Source: Niveibacterium sp. 24ML (lineage in GTDB: Bacteria > Pseudomonadota > Gammaproteobacteria > Burkholderiales > Rhodocyclaceae). From it: a stretch of DNA of 64,000 nucleotides. Shown here in pieces: positions 46,967-59,467 of this stretch. Location of the stretch: positions 1 through 64,000 of the forward strand of contig NZ_JAPFHA010000017.1 in NCBI RefSeq assembly GCF_026586805.1, in the 5' to 3' direction. The position numbers and the translations under genes were made by a program. Position 1 is the first letter of the stretch; each line of letters begins with the position of its first letter. Below the pieces are notes generated by a model, which saw nothing but the letters and a program-made list of their open reading frames with translations, was not told the DNA's origin and ran no database searches.

Positions 46967-48082
46967 TCAGTTCTTCAGCGCCTTCCAGGCACCGTTCTCG
47001 AACTGATAGACCGTCACGGAACCGGCCTTGATGTCGCCCTTGTCGTCGAACGCAACCACACCGGTCACGCCCTTGAAGTTGCTGCTCTTGAGCGCAGCCA
47101 GGTACTTCGCAGGATCGGACGAGTTAGCCTTCTTCATTGCCTCGATGATCGCCGCAGCAGCGTCGTAGGCGTAAGGCGCGTAGATCTGCACGTCGGCGCC
47201 GAACTTCTTCTTGAAGCGCTCCTTGAAGTCCTTGCCGCCCGGCATCTGGTCAAGCGGCAAACCAGCCTGGGTGCAGTAGGTGTTGGCGTTGATTGCATCG
47301 CCTGCGAGCTTGATGATCTCGCCGGTGCAGCCGCCGTCGCCGGTGATCCACTTGGCGTTGATACCCAGTTGCTTGAGCTGCTTGAGCATCGGGCCGCCCT
47401 GGGCGTCCATGCCGGAGTAGACGATGACGTCCGGGTTCGTGGCTTTGATCTTGGTGAGGATCGCCATGAAGTCGGTGGCCTGGTTGTTCGTGAATTCACG
47501 TGCAACCACCTGTCCACCACCGGCCTTCACGCCCTTGTCCACTTCATCGGCGAGACCCTGACCGTAAGCGGTGCGGTCATCAATGATCGCAACCTTCTTG
47601 CCCAGTTTCTGTGCCGAGTACTTGCCGATCACCGCGCCTTGCTGCACGTCGTTGGCGATCGTGCGGAAGACCGCTTTGTAGCCCTGCTGCGTGAGCTTCG
47701 GGTTGGTGGCCGACGGGGTGATCACCGGAATGCCGGCCTGATCGTAAATCCGCGAAGCCGGGATCGTGGTGCCCGAGTTCAAGTGACCCACCACACCCTT
47801 GACGCCGGCATCCACCAGGCGCTGCGCCACCGTGGTGCCAGTCTTCGGGTCAGCCGCATCGTCTTCGCCGATCAGCTCGAACTTGACCGCCTTGCCACCG
47901 ATCTTGATGCCCTTGGCGTTGTATTCCTCAACGGCGAGCTTGGCGCCGTTTTCGTTGTCCTTACCGAGGTGGGCAATGTTGCCGGTCAGCGGGCCGACGT
48001 GGCCAATCTTGATCACTTCTTGTGCCTGGGCGGCAGAGATGCCGAGGCCGAGCAATGCGAGGGCAATTACGGTCTGCTTCAT
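46967..48082 (-). CDS. livK: Branched-chain amino acid ABC transporter binding protein
   Basis: This 371-residue periplasmic protein has a signal peptide (ALALLGLGISAAQAQE) and the type I bilobed fold of leucine/isoleucine/valine-binding proteins: IKIGHVGPLTGNIAHLGKDNENGAKLAVEEYNA at the start and VVGHLNSGTTIPASRIYDQAGIPVI in the first lobe. The ATG at 48082 has AGGAGAA upstream. It is the first gene of the operon. Specificity may be leucine or broader amino acids; the leucine catabolic genes at the left end of the window are consistent with this but far away. Confidence 0.93.
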   Translation of the reverse strand: MKQTVIALALLGLGISAAQAQEVIKIGHVGPLTGNIAHLGKDNENGAKLAVEEYNAKGIKIGGKAVKFELIGEDDAADPKTGTTVAQRLVDAGVKGVVGHLNSGTTIPASRIYDQAGIPVITPSATNPKLTQQGYKAVFRTIANDVQQGAVIGKYSAQKLGKKVAIIDDRTAYGQGLADEVDKGVKAGGGQVVAREFTNNQATDFMAILTKIKATNPDVIVYSGMDAQGGPMLKQLKQLGINAKWITGDGGCTGEIIKLAGDAINANTYCTQAGLPLDQMPGGKDFKERFKKKFGADVQIYAPYAYDAAAAIIEAMKKANSSDPAKYLAALKSSNFKGVTGVVAFDDKGDIKAGSVTVYQFENGAWKALKN

Positions 48083-48814
48083 GAGTGCGTTCTCCTGTTG
48101 AGACAACGATCTGGATTGAGCGTGAAACACAAACGGGTACGTCTGCACGTATTCGTAGCAAGGGGCTGCGCATACGGCGGACACATTCCGGAACAAGCCG
48201 GAGGGCCTTACGTATCCGTGCGACGCAATGGTACTCAAAGCGGCAAGGCGCCGGGCATTATGCCCCACGGTGGCGCACGGCATGGCTCGGAATCTACGTA
48301 TTCCGGCTCCCCCTGGTGTGTTTCGCAAACACCATGCCAAGGCAGTCTGCAAGCCGCGCGAAAGATGCGCTGGATCAATTGGCAGCGCGCTTCGGCAGCT
48401 GCTCGAGCGGCGCTGAATGGAATTCGGATAGCGATCGTCGGTCCCTCACACAGGAGACGGGCGATGCGATGTCGTGAAAGTAACTCCCAGGCACTGATCG
48501 GGTGCCATCGCGCCAGGGCGTGGTTCACGAGGCACGCCGACAGGCGCCAGCCGCTGCGGACTCAGGGTCTGTCGGCTGTTTCGAAGAAGACCTTGGGGAT
48601 CACGGCGCAACCCGCGGCGTAATGCATCCTCCCGCCGAGGGGGAAAGATACTGCGGGGTCGCAGTGCCGCAGATCCGGGGCGCGCACCTCGCCTGACATG
48701 CCGAGGCGGCGGGCGCGGGCGCCCTCAAGCGCCCACGGCGATCAATGTGCTACCGCGCAAGGCAAGGCCGTCGCGCCCTCCAGCATGGGGCATGCGCATC
48801 GGCCAAGCGGCGGC
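48083..48814. other. 732-bp gap between livK and dadA
   Basis: No gene can be supported here. Short frames exist on both strands (largest about 97 residues, at 48235-48528 minus) but none has a good ribosome site or a recognisable product. The right part of the gap lies beyond the dadA stop and the left part must hold the liv promoter, for which I see only weak -35/-10 candidates such as TTGCTA on the minus strand near 48157. It could hold a small RNA, a decayed gene or simply a long leader. Confidence 0.45.
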
Positions 48815-50113
48815 TCAGGCGCTGACCGCACCCGGCTTGAGTTGCCAGCCGCTGGCCCCGCCCTGGTAGCGGGCAAGCGACAGGTCGTCGCAGCGGATAG
48901 CCGGCGTGCGGCCCAGCACCAGATCGGCAAGCACATGGCCCGAACCGCAAGCCATCGTCCAACCCAAGGTGCCGTGGCCCGTGTTGATGAAGAGATTGCT
49001 CAGCGCAGTGCCACCAACAATGGGCGTGCCGTCCGGCGTCATCGGGCGCAGGCCGGTCCAGAACTCCGCCTTGGGAAGATCGCCGCCGCCCGGAAAGAGA
49101 TCATGGGTGACCATCTCCAGGGTTGCACGGCGGCGCGGATTCAGGCGCAGATCGAAACCGGCCAACTCAGCCATACCGCCTACACGAATGCGTTGGTCAA
49201 AACGGGTGATCGCGATCTTGTAGGTTTCGTCGAGCACCGTTGATGTCGGCGCACACTCGGCGTCCAACAGAGGCGCCGTAAGTGAGTAACCCTTGACCGG
49301 ATAGACCGGCAGATCAAGGCCCAGCGCCTTGGCCAAACCCCGCGAGTAGCTGCCGGCCGCCAGCACGTAGCGATCTGCGCTGAGCCGCTCGCCCCCGACT
49401 TGCACGGCCTCGATTCGCCCACCGTGTGCCTCGATGCCGTCGAGCGTTTCGCCGAGGCGGAAACGCACGCCAAGGCGTTCCGCCTCGGCAGCAAGGGCCA
49501 TGGTGAAGCGTTGGCAGTCACCGGTTTCGTCCTTGGGCAGACGCAGGCCGCCGCTCAGACGATGAGCCGCCTTCGCCAGCGCCGGTTCGACCCGCGCGAG
49601 TTCCGACGCAGCGAGCAACTCGTGCGCAACCCCCAGTTCGCGCAGCACGGCCACGTCGCGCTCTGCGGCATCAAGCTGTGCCTGGGAACGGAAGAGCTGC
49701 AAGGTGCCGCGGGTGCGCGCCTCGTAGCTGATTCCGATCTCGTCGCGCATGTCGCGCAGACAATCGCGCGAGTATTCCGCCAGCCGCATCATCCGCGACT
49801 TGTTTTCCGCGTAGCGGGAAGATGTGCAGTTGGCCAGCATCTGCAGCATCCAACGCAGCTGGAACAGGCTGCCGTCGGGCCGGATGGCGAGCGGCGCGTG
49901 CTTCTGGAACAACCACTTCATTGCCTTGAACGGGATGCCAGGCGCCGCCCAGGGCGTGGAGTAGCCCGGCGAAACCTGGCCAGCATTGGCAAAGCTCGTT
50001 TCGAGTGCTACGCCGGGCTGACGATCGATCACCGTGACCTCGGCGCCACCGCGGGCAAGGTAGTAGGCGGTCGTCACGCCGATGACACCACCACCCAGAA
50101 CTAGTACTTTCAT
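48815..50113 (-). CDS. dadA: D-amino acid dehydrogenase, small subunit type
   Basis: This 432-residue FAD enzyme oxidises D-alanine and other D-amino acids to 2-oxo acids and feeds electrons to the membrane chain. The N-terminal FAD loop is [21 protein letters not shown], and [21 protein letters not shown] and the C-terminal [27 protein letters not shown] are family signatures. It is divergent from an Lrp/AsnC gene with 132 bp between, the usual layout for Lrp-type control of alanine catabolism. No alanine racemase gene follows. Confidence 0.93.
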   Translation of the reverse strand: MKVLVLGGGVIGVTTAYYLARGGAEVTVIDRQPGVALETSFANAGQVSPGYSTPWAAPGIPFKAMKWLFQKHAPLAIRPDGSLFQLRWMLQMLANCTSSRYAENKSRMMRLAEYSRDCLRDMRDEIGISYEARTRGTLQLFRSQAQLDAAERDVAVLRELGVAHELLAASELARVEPALAKAAHRLSGGLRLPKDETGDCQRFTMALAAEAERLGVRFRLGETLDGIEAHGGRIEAVQVGGERLSADRYVLAAGSYSRGLAKALGLDLPVYPVKGYSLTAPLLDAECAPTSTVLDETYKIAITRFDQRIRVGGMAELAGFDLRLNPRRRATLEMVTHDLFPGGGDLPKAEFWTGLRPMTPDGTPIVGGTALSNLFINTGHGTLGWTMACGSGHVLADLVLGRTPAIRCDDLSLARYQGGASGWQLKPGAVSA

Positions 50114-50245
50114 AGCCCGTCTCGCAGGAAGTTCGTTGATGGCGAAAGTCTATTGAGGCTGGACCAGTGCTTTTCACCTGCTTTTTGGTGCATTAGAGTG
50201 GATTCAACGCGCCATACCGGCGCATTGCCCAGGGCTTCCAGCAAA
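50114..50245. promoter_or_regulatory. Divergent dadA / lrp control region
   Basis: This 132-bp gap must hold both promoters and, by analogy with other dad loci, Lrp sites. I see an imperfect repeat CACC-N8-GGTG near 50176-50191 and AT-rich stretches, but no clear consensus match. Confidence 0.45.
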
Positions 50246-50710
50246 ATGCGCCAACTCGATAAAACCGACCGGAAAATCCTCGACCTGCTGCAGCAAGACG
50301 GGCGGATGACGATGACCGAACTGGCCGAGAAGGTGGGCCTTTCAACAACGCCGGTTGCCGAGCGGGTCAAGCGGCTCGAACGCGAGAAAGTCATCACCGG
50401 CTACCACGCGCGGATCGACCCCCATGCGCTCGGCTTCAACCTGTTGGTATTCGTCGAGATCCGCCTCGCGTCCAAATCTGGCGAACTGTTCGACGAGGTT
50501 AAACGCGCATTGGCCTGGATGCCCGAGGTCATGGAGTGCCACCTTGTGTCGGGCGATTACGACTACCTGATCAAGGCGCGCATCACCGAGATGGCCGACT
50601 ACCGCCGGCTTCTGGGCCACGTGCTCAATCGCTTGCCCGCCGCAGCAGAATCCCGCAGCTATGTGGTGATGGAAGAGGTCAAGGAGACGCTTTACCTGCC
50701 GACACTGTAG
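50246..50710 (+). CDS. Lrp/AsnC family transcriptional regulator
   Basis: This 154-residue regulator has an N-terminal winged HTH (LDKTDRKILDLLQQDGRMTMTELAEKVGLSTTPVAERVKRLE) and a C-terminal RAM/Lrp domain with VMECHLVSGDYDYLIKARI that forms octamers and binds an amino acid. I chose the ATG at 50246. It is divergent from dadA and is the likely regulator of it, as in known dad and bkd systems; amino acid ligand not identified. Confidence 0.93.
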   Translation: MRQLDKTDRKILDLLQQDGRMTMTELAEKVGLSTTPVAERVKRLEREKVITGYHARIDPHALGFNLLVFVEIRLASKSGELFDEVKRALAWMPEVMECHLVSGDYDYLIKARITEMADYRRLLGHVLNRLPAAAESRSYVVMEEVKETLYLPTL

Positions 50711-50719
50711 GCAGGTGCT

Positions 50720-52117
50720 TCAAGTCGCCTCGACCGGCTCTGCGTAGCAGGGTTGCTGGGCAAGGATGCGGCGGCGCGTGGCGCGCGCATGCGATACCCA
50801 GGCAAGGCAGCGCCAGCGGATATACATCGCGATGCCTCGCACCCACTCGTCGGCAGCCATCGCCAGCCAGATCCCGAGCAAACCCCATCCCGCACTGACG
50901 CCAAGCAGCCAGGCCAGGCCGACGGCAACGCCAAACATCGAGAAGACACCGAATGCCACCGGGAACTTTGCATCGCCGGTGGCGCGAAGCGCGTTGATGA
51001 CGACCAGATTGAATGAGCGGCCGGGTTCGAGCAGAACCAGCACCCAAAGTAGCTGGCTGCCGACCTGAACGATCGTCGGGTCGTCCGAGAAGAAGCCGAA
51101 GATCGCCTTGCCGGACACGGCGGCAATCAGTGCAACGCAGGTCGAGACACCCAGCCCCCAGGCGAGCGCCTTCTTGACGACCCGATTGGCGTCATGGAGA
51201 TCGCCCGCCCCGATCTGGTGCCCGACAACGATCTCGGTGCCGAAGCCTATCGCCAGTCCGGTCAGCAGGATGAAGTAGCTCACTTGCAGCATGTAGGTGT
51301 GGGTGGCGAGTTCGGTCGCGCCCATCGCCGCAACGAAGCTCAGCACCCAGGTGAAGGCCACGCGGTAGGCAATGTTCTCCCCGGCGCCGGGCAATCCGAT
51401 GTGCGCCATTTCAGCCAAGGCCCCGCGTCGCAGGGTCCACCAGTCGCGGCCCGCAGGCGTGATCGCCAAGCGCTTTCGCCAAAGCACCAGATGCCAGACA
51501 AGCGAAGCGATGCGGGCGAGCAGGTAGCCCACGCCGATGCCGACCAGCCCCAGCTTCGGGATCGGGCCAAAGCCAAACATCAAGGGCAAGCCCGCCAGGA
51601 GCGACATGGCGTACATCAGCAACATCAACATCAGGGTGTCGCGCGTGAAGGTGTAGGCGCGCAGGACCGATGACATCGTCGCAATCAACGCATCCACGGC
51701 CAGGACGACACCCAGGATCACCAGATAAGGCTGTGCCTCGGGCCGCAACGCTTCCGGTAATTTCATCAAACTGAGCAGCGGACCCGCACCGAATGCCACC
51801 AGCGCTGCCGAAGCAATGCCCAGCCAGAGCGCGGCCGCAAGGCTCGCGCGAGCGATCCGCTCCGCGCCAGCACGATCATTCGCGCCAAGGTACTGGGTGA
51901 TCACCACGCTTGCGCCCACCCCGACAAGCCGGAACAGGATGATGAAGAAGGCCATGATCTGGTTGGATAGCCCGAAGGCCGCCGCGGTGTCGTCAGAGAT
52001 GCGAGCCGTCAGCCAGACAAACAGAAGGCCAATCGATGCATGGAGCAGATGCTCAGAGAAGATCGGCCAGGTGATGGCGAAAAGTCGCGGACGCGGCGGG
52101 GTGAGGTGCGTACTCAT
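50720..52117 (-). CDS. MATE family efflux transporter
   Basis: This 465-residue membrane protein has about twelve hydrophobic spans in two halves. The N-terminal ITWPIFSEHLLHASIGLLFVWLTARISDDTAAAFGLSNQI, the segment GASVVITQYLGANDRAGAERIARASLAAAL and the second-half GTEIVVGHQIGAGDLHDANRVVKKALA are the repeated MATE/NorM-type pattern. It should export cationic compounds using a sodium or proton gradient. It converges with the lrp gene (9-bp gap). Confidence 0.9.
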   Translation of the reverse strand: MSTHLTPPRPRLFAITWPIFSEHLLHASIGLLFVWLTARISDDTAAAFGLSNQIMAFFIILFRLVGVGASVVITQYLGANDRAGAERIARASLAAALWLGIASAALVAFGAGPLLSLMKLPEALRPEAQPYLVILGVVLAVDALIATMSSVLRAYTFTRDTLMLMLLMYAMSLLAGLPLMFGFGPIPKLGLVGIGVGYLLARIASLVWHLVLWRKRLAITPAGRDWWTLRRGALAEMAHIGLPGAGENIAYRVAFTWVLSFVAAMGATELATHTYMLQVSYFILLTGLAIGFGTEIVVGHQIGAGDLHDANRVVKKALAWGLGVSTCVALIAAVSGKAIFGFFSDDPTIVQVGSQLLWVLVLLEPGRSFNLVVINALRATGDAKFPVAFGVFSMFGVAVGLAWLLGVSAGWGLLGIWLAMAADEWVRGIAMYIRWRCLAWVSHARATRRRILAQQPCYAEPVEAT

Positions 52118-52243
52118 TACTGCGCTTCCTTGAAAACGTTTGCCCTTTGGTCGGGCGAGGTGCCATCAGCAAAGTATGCGGCCCTCCGGCGCCGCCGACA
52201 CGGTGGAATTTCGGGGGTGGAGCGCAAAAGCGCAAGACAGAAA

Positions 52244-52275
52244 CGACTCAGGGCAGCTTGCGCTGCCCTGAGTCG
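52244..52275 (-). terminator. Intrinsic terminator of the ATP synthase operon
   Basis: A 14-bp perfect stem (CGACTCAGGGCAGC with its complement, loop TTGC on the plus strand) lies 24 bp after the atpC stop. On the minus strand it is followed by TTTCTGTCTT, a good U-tract. Confidence 0.9.
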
Positions 52276-52298
52276 GGTATTGCCAATTCCTACGGCGC

Positions 52299-52724
52299 TT
52301 AGTGACCGCGCTTCTTCATCCGCTCGATCATCGCCAGCTGCGCTGCCGCTTCGGCGAGTTCCGCCTGTGCGCGTGCGTAGTCAAGCTTGGAGCCCTGGTT
52401 CGCCATGGCCTCCTCGGCCTGACGCTTGGCGTCCATCGCCTTGGCTTCATCGAGGTCACGCCCGCGAATTGCCGTGTCAGCCAGAACGGTGATCAGTCCG
52501 GGTTGAACTTCGAGCACGCCGCCCGCAACGAAAACCAGCTCATCCTGCTCCTGATTCGGCAGCTTGAGCCGGACCGCGCCGGGGCGGATGCGAGTCAGCA
52601 GCGGTGTGTGACCGGGCAGAATGCCCAATTCGCCAGCTTCACCCGGAAGCGAAACCGACTCAGCCAGGCCCGAGAAGATCTGCTCTTCGGTACTGACCAC
52701 GTCGACATGAACCGTCATTGCCAT
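52299..52724 (-). CDS. atpC: ATP synthase epsilon subunit
   Basis: This 141-residue subunit has the N-terminal beta-barrel ([42 protein letters not shown]) and a C-terminal helical hairpin from [15 protein letters not shown]. It couples rotor and catalytic head and can inhibit ATP hydrolysis. It ends with a terminator 24 bp on and lies 60 bp after atpD. The ATG at 52724 has GGAG upstream. Confidence 0.95.
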   Translation of the reverse strand: MAMTVHVDVVSTEEQIFSGLAESVSLPGEAGELGILPGHTPLLTRIRPGAVRLKLPNQEQDELVFVAGGVLEVQPGLITVLADTAIRGRDLDEAKAMDAKRQAEEAMANQGSKLDYARAQAELAEAAAQLAMIERMKKRGH

Positions 52725-52784
52725 TTGCGTATCTCCGCTCGAGAGGCAACGCGCGACCTCGGGCCGCGCGTCACAGATCTCGCA

Positions 52785-55083
<2,299 letters not shown>

Positions 55084-55098
55084 GTCGTTCTCCGTCCC

Positions 55099-56637
55099 TT
55101 ACTGCCAGGACTTCTTGAACGCTTCGATCGCAGCCGCGAGGGTCTTCTCGCCTTCGGCGTCGAGATCCTTGGTCTGTTCAATCTTGGCGTGGAGATCGGC
55201 GACTTGCGCGCGCACATGCTGCTGCATGGCAGCTTCGCACGCGAGCGCACGATTCACCGGCACGTCGTCGAAGTAACCCTTGTTGACAGCAAACAGCGTC
55301 ACGGCCATGTCGGCAACCGACAGCGGTGCGTACTGCGCCTGCTTCATCAATTCGGTCACAAGACGGCCGCGATCGAGCTGCTTGCGGGTTGCTTCATCAA
55401 GGTCCGACGCGAACTGGGCGAAAGCTGCGAGTTCGCGGTACTGCGCGAGAGCGAGACGCACACCGCCGCCGAGCTTCTTGATGACCTTGGTCTGCGCTGC
55501 ACCACCGACGCGCGACACCGAGATACCGGCGTTGATTGCGGGGCGGATACCTGCGTTGAACAAGTCGGTTTCAAGGAAGATCTGGCCGTCGGTAATCGAA
55601 ATCACGTTGGTCGGAACGAAGGCCGACACGTCACCCGCTTGGGTTTCGATGACCGGAAGAGCGGTCAGCGATCCTGTCTTGCCCTTGACAGCACCATTGG
55701 TGAACTTCTCGACGTAGTCTTCGTTCACACGGGCTGCGCGCTCAAGCAAGCGCGAGTGCAGGTAGAACACGTCGCCCGGATACGCTTCGCGGCCCGGCGG
55801 GCGGCGCAGCAGCAGCGAGATCTGGCGATAGGCCCAAGCTTGCTTGGTCAGATCGTCATACACGACCAGCGCGTCCATCCCGCGGTCGCGGAAGTACTCA
55901 CCCATCGTCGAGCCGGCATACGGCGCAATGAACTGCAAGGCGGCGGATTCCGATGCGGATGCGGCGACGACAATGGTGTATTCCATCGCACCGTGCTCGG
56001 TCAGCTTGCGCACCACGTTGGCGATGGTCGAGGCCTTCTGGCCGACCGCCACGTAGATACACATCATGTTCTGACCTTTTTGGTTGATGATCGCATCAAC
56101 CGCAACGGCAGTCTTACCAGTCTGGCGGTCGCCAATGATCAGCTCACGCTGACCCCGGCCAATCGGCACCATCGAGTCGATCGACTTCAAACCGGTCTGC
56201 ACCGGCTGCGACACCGAACGACGCCAGATCACGCCCGGCGCGACCTTTTCGATCTTGTCGGTTTCCTTGGCGTTGATCGGGCCCTTGCCATCGATCGGTT
56301 GGCCGAGCGAGTTGACGACGCGACCAATCAGTTCCGGGCCAACCGGCACTTCCAGAATGCGGCCGGTGCACTTGACCGTGTCGCCTTCCGAAATGTGCTC
56401 GTACTCGCCCAGCACCACGGCGCCGACGAAGTCGCGCTCAAGGTTCATGGCGAGGCCAAAGGTGTTGCCCGGGAACTCGAGCATTTCACCCTGCATGACG
56501 TCGGTCAGGCCGTGCACACGGCAGATACCGTCAGTCACGGAAACCACGGTGCCTTCGTTGCGCGCCGTCGCCCCCAGTTGCAGGTTCTGAATGCGACTCT
56601 TGATGAGATCGCTGATTTCAGACGGGTTGAGGTTCAT
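55099..56637 (-). CDS. atpA: ATP synthase alpha subunit
   Basis: This 512-residue subunit has the non-catalytic nucleotide site [15 protein letters not shown] and [32 protein letters not shown], both standard. It forms the head with beta. It is 11 bp after atpH. Confidence 0.98.
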   Translation of the reverse strand: MNLNPSEISDLIKSRIQNLQLGATARNEGTVVSVTDGICRVHGLTDVMQGEMLEFPGNTFGLAMNLERDFVGAVVLGEYEHISEGDTVKCTGRILEVPVGPELIGRVVNSLGQPIDGKGPINAKETDKIEKVAPGVIWRRSVSQPVQTGLKSIDSMVPIGRGQRELIIGDRQTGKTAVAVDAIINQKGQNMMCIYVAVGQKASTIANVVRKLTEHGAMEYTIVVAASASESAALQFIAPYAGSTMGEYFRDRGMDALVVYDDLTKQAWAYRQISLLLRRPPGREAYPGDVFYLHSRLLERAARVNEDYVEKFTNGAVKGKTGSLTALPVIETQAGDVSAFVPTNVISITDGQIFLETDLFNAGIRPAINAGISVSRVGGAAQTKVIKKLGGGVRLALAQYRELAAFAQFASDLDEATRKQLDRGRLVTELMKQAQYAPLSVADMAVTLFAVNKGYFDDVPVNRALACEAAMQQHVRAQVADLHAKIEQTKDLDAEGEKTLAAAIEAFKKSWQ

Positions 56638-56648
56638 ACCTAAAGCTC

Positions 56649-57182
56649 CTAATTCTGTAGCGCGGCGGCCATCGCGGCGAGCTTGCCGCGGACCGAGGCG
56701 TCGATCACTTCGTCGCCAACGGCGATCTTCACTCCGCCGATCAACTCACGGTCGATCTGCACGGTCGCTTTGACCTTGGACTTGAAGCGAGTCTCGAGAT
56801 CGGCAACGAGGCGAGCGAGCGTCGCGTCATCAATCGGAAAGGCGGAACTCACCAGCGCATCCTTGACCCCTTCATGCGCATCTTTCTGCGCCGAAAAGAG
56901 CGAAAGGATTTCAGGAAGAACGGCCAAGCGATCGCTTTCGGCGAGAATGGTCACGAAGTTCTTCTGATCTGCGGTGAGGTCGCCAGCGACTTCAACGAAC
57001 AGTTGTGCAGCCGCGCTAGCGGACACACTCGGGTCGTCGATGTTCGCCCGGATACGCGGTTCGCTCGCGACCGCCGCCAAGCGCGCGAGCGCTTGAGCCC
57101 ACGCGTTCAGTGCGTTGGCATCACGAGCCAACTTGAACGCCGCTTCGGCATACGGGCGAGCGACGGTGACGTTTTCGGCCAT
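56649..57182 (-). CDS. atpH: ATP synthase delta subunit
   Basis: This 177-residue stator subunit starts [17 protein letters not shown] and ends with the conserved [29 protein letters not shown]. It joins the head to the b subunits. It is 6 bp after atpF. Confidence 0.95.
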   Translation of the reverse strand: MAENVTVARPYAEAAFKLARDANALNAWAQALARLAAVASEPRIRANIDDPSVSASAAAQLFVEVAGDLTADQKNFVTILAESDRLAVLPEILSLFSAQKDAHEGVKDALVSSAFPIDDATLARLVADLETRFKSKVKATVQIDRELIGGVKIAVGDEVIDASVRGKLAAMAAALQN

Positions 57183-57188
57183 GGCGTC

Positions 57189-57659
57189 TTACAGTTCCTG
57201 TTTCAGGTTGGCCAACAGGTCGCTATGGACTTCGGCGTTGATTTCCTTGCGCAGGATCCGCTCTGCACCGACCACGGCAAGCTGTGCGACTTGGTCGCGC
57301 AGGCCTTCCTTGGCTTTCTGCATGGCGGCGCCAGCTTCCTGTTCAGCGGCAGTCCGCGCAGCGGCAACGATGCGCGCCGCTTCGGTACGAGCCTCTTCAA
57401 TCAGGATGGCAGCCTGCTTCTCGGCAGTGGCACGAACGTCGGTTGCGGATTCACGCGCTTTGCGCAGCTCCTCGACAACCCTCTTTTCAGCCAGCGCGAG
57501 ATCGGTCTTCGCCTTGTCCGCAGCAGCGAGCCCATCTGCGACTTTCTTTGCGCGTTCGTCGAGTGCCTTCACGATCGGCGGCCACACGAATTTCATCGTG
57601 AACCACGCGAGGATGAAGAACACAACGAACTGGGCAAACAGCGTTGCGTTCAGATTCAC
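57189..57659 (-). CDS. atpF: ATP synthase b subunit
   Basis: This 156-residue stator subunit has one N-terminal membrane helix ([21 protein letters not shown]) followed by a long charged coiled-coil to the end. Length matches the bacterial single-b form. It is 40 bp after atpE. Confidence 0.96.
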   Translation of the reverse strand: MNLNATLFAQFVVFFILAWFTMKFVWPPIVKALDERAKKVADGLAAADKAKTDLALAEKRVVEELRKARESATDVRATAEKQAAILIEEARTEAARIVAAARTAAEQEAGAAMQKAKEGLRDQVAQLAVVGAERILRKEINAEVHSDLLANLKQEL

Positions 57660-57699
57660 GGCATCACTCCCGGAAAATCAGTGGATTTGATGTGCGGAA

Positions 57700-57960
<261 letters not shown>

Positions 57961-58014
57961 TCAGAAAAAGTGGGGTTGAATCAAAAACTTAACAGCGCTG
58001 GTACGACGCTAGCG

Positions 58015-58875
58015 TCAGTGACTTTCGTGAGCCTGACCCACATATACGAGGGTCAGCATCATGAAAATGAATGCCTGCAGGGTAATGATCAGGATGTGGA
58101 AGATTGCCCACGCAGAACCGGCCAGAACGTGGCCGACAAACAGTAGCGGACCTGCAACGCCAGCAGTGCCCCAAGCAGCACCCATCAGCGCGATCAGCAT
58201 GAATACCAGCTCGCCTGCGTACATGTTGCCGAACAGTCGCATGCCGTGAGAGATGGTTTTCGCGGCGAACTCGATCAACTGCATCATGAAGTTAACCGGG
58301 TACAGGAACCACTTGTCGCCGAACGGCGCGGCAAACAGCTCATGCACCCAACCGCCAAAACCCTTGATCTTGATGTTGTACCAGAGGCAGATCGTCAGCA
58401 CGCCGATCGACATGCCAAGCGTCGCGTTCAGATCGGCCGTAGGAACGATGCGCATGTACGCATGGCTGTTGCCGGTTGCGAGCTGAAATAGCGTGGGCAG
58501 AAGATCGAGCGGCAGCAGGTCCATCGCGTTCATCATGAAGATCCAGACGAACACGGTTAGCGCCAGGGGTGCAACGAATTTGCGCGACTCGGCGCTATGA
58601 ACGATGCCCTTGGCCTGATCTGCAACCATCTCGACGATGATTTCGACTGCTGCCTGGAAGCGACCCGGCACCCCGGAAGTTGCCTTCGAGGCCGCGCGCC
58701 AGAGGAAAAACAACGTAATGACACCGATCGTGATGGACCAGAACATCGTGTCGATGTTGATGAGCGACCAATCGACGATGTTCTGCTGCGGATGACCCGT
58801 CTGATTCAAGTGGGTCAGGTGGTGATTAATGTACTCGCCGGCGGTGGGCGCTTGCACTTCGTGTCCGGTGGCCAT
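58015..58875 (-). CDS. atpB: ATP synthase a subunit
   Basis: This 286-residue membrane subunit forms the proton half-channels beside the c-ring. The essential arginine is Arg213 in [15 protein letters not shown]. The C-terminal helix region [23 protein letters not shown] is also conserved. It overlaps nothing and starts 1 bp after the atpI stop. Confidence 0.96.
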   Translation of the reverse strand: MATGHEVQAPTAGEYINHHLTHLNQTGHPQQNIVDWSLINIDTMFWSITIGVITLFFLWRAASKATSGVPGRFQAAVEIIVEMVADQAKGIVHSAESRKFVAPLALTVFVWIFMMNAMDLLPLDLLPTLFQLATGNSHAYMRIVPTADLNATLGMSIGVLTICLWYNIKIKGFGGWVHELFAAPFGDKWFLYPVNFMMQLIEFAAKTISHGMRLFGNMYAGELVFMLIALMGAAWGTAGVAGPLLFVGHVLAGSAWAIFHILIITLQAFIFMMLTLVYVGQAHESH

Positions 58876-58876
58876 G

Positions 58877-59239
58877 TCAGGTCTTAACTAAAAATGCAAA
58901 AAAGTTCGCTTGGAGCGTCACGACCAGCCCGATGACAACCGCGCCCCAATGGACGTCGGGATACACCAGGCGGACGCCCGCCAGTAATCCGATACACAAC
59001 GCGATCTTGATCAGTTCGCCAATAAAAAAGGCAACCGCATACGAGGCGCCTGGGCGCTTTGACGCTGCGTGGAGCCTGATTGCAAACAGCCAAGTGGGAA
59101 GGACGCAGGCGGCGCCCCCCAACGCCGCCGAGAGCGCACCGCGTGACCCGAAAAACACCGCTGCAAGAGCGATGCCGATCAGGGCGGTTGCCAATTGCAG
59201 GACAACAACTTTGTACATTCCCTGCAGTGCCGCGTACAT
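58877..59239 (-). CDS. atpI: ATP synthase I subunit
   Basis: This 120-residue protein has four hydrophobic spans and the usual place at the head of the atp operon; it helps assemble the c-ring or import magnesium in other bacteria. I chose the ATG at 59239: GAGG is about 8 nt upstream, and the predicted transcription start near 59257 leaves the GTG at 59260 outside the transcript. Confidence 0.85.
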   Translation of the reverse strand: MYAALQGMYKVVVLQLATALIGIALAAVFFGSRGALSAALGGAACVLPTWLFAIRLHAASKRPGASYAVAFFIGELIKIALCIGLLAGVRLVYPDVHWGAVVIGLVVTLQANFFAFLVKT

Positions 59240-59263
59240 CTGCGCGCCTCGAAAAACCACGCA

Positions 59264-59292
59264 ATGTTAGGTATTTAGCTGATCGAAGTCAA
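59264..59292 (-). promoter_or_regulatory. Candidate sigma-70 promoter of the atp operon
   Basis: On the minus strand TTGACT (59292-59287) and TAACAT (59269-59264) are separated by 17 bp. The predicted start is near 59257, giving a leader of about 18 nt before the atpI ATG. Confidence 0.6.
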
Positions 59293-59467
59293 ACTTAGTA
59301 GTTGCCCTATGAGGGCAAATCCGCTGCGCTGCAGCACGCAAATGAGGCGGCGCAGCACCGACCGGGCCGCGCGCTCCACACCCCTCTTTCAAATCTGCAG
59401 CCAGGATTCATCTGGCCCGGCATAATCGCTGCGCCGGGAAGCCCCCCGGCGCCTGCCACGCCAAATC

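Noticed and set aside
46154-48622. Long plus-strand open frame of about 820 codons across livH and livK
   Set aside because: It is antisense to two clearly recognisable transporter genes, has His/Arg/Asp-rich composition typical of high-GC shadow frames, and has no family match.
48083-48814. Possible transposase remnant in the gap between livK and dadA
   Set aside because: No transposase motif in any frame and no terminal inverted repeats or target duplications seen.
50114-50245. Possible sigma-54 promoter or NtrC site before dadA, considered because an ntrYX pair is nearby
   Set aside because: No TGGC-N8-TTGC match; the CACC/GGTG arms are too far apart for an NtrC site.
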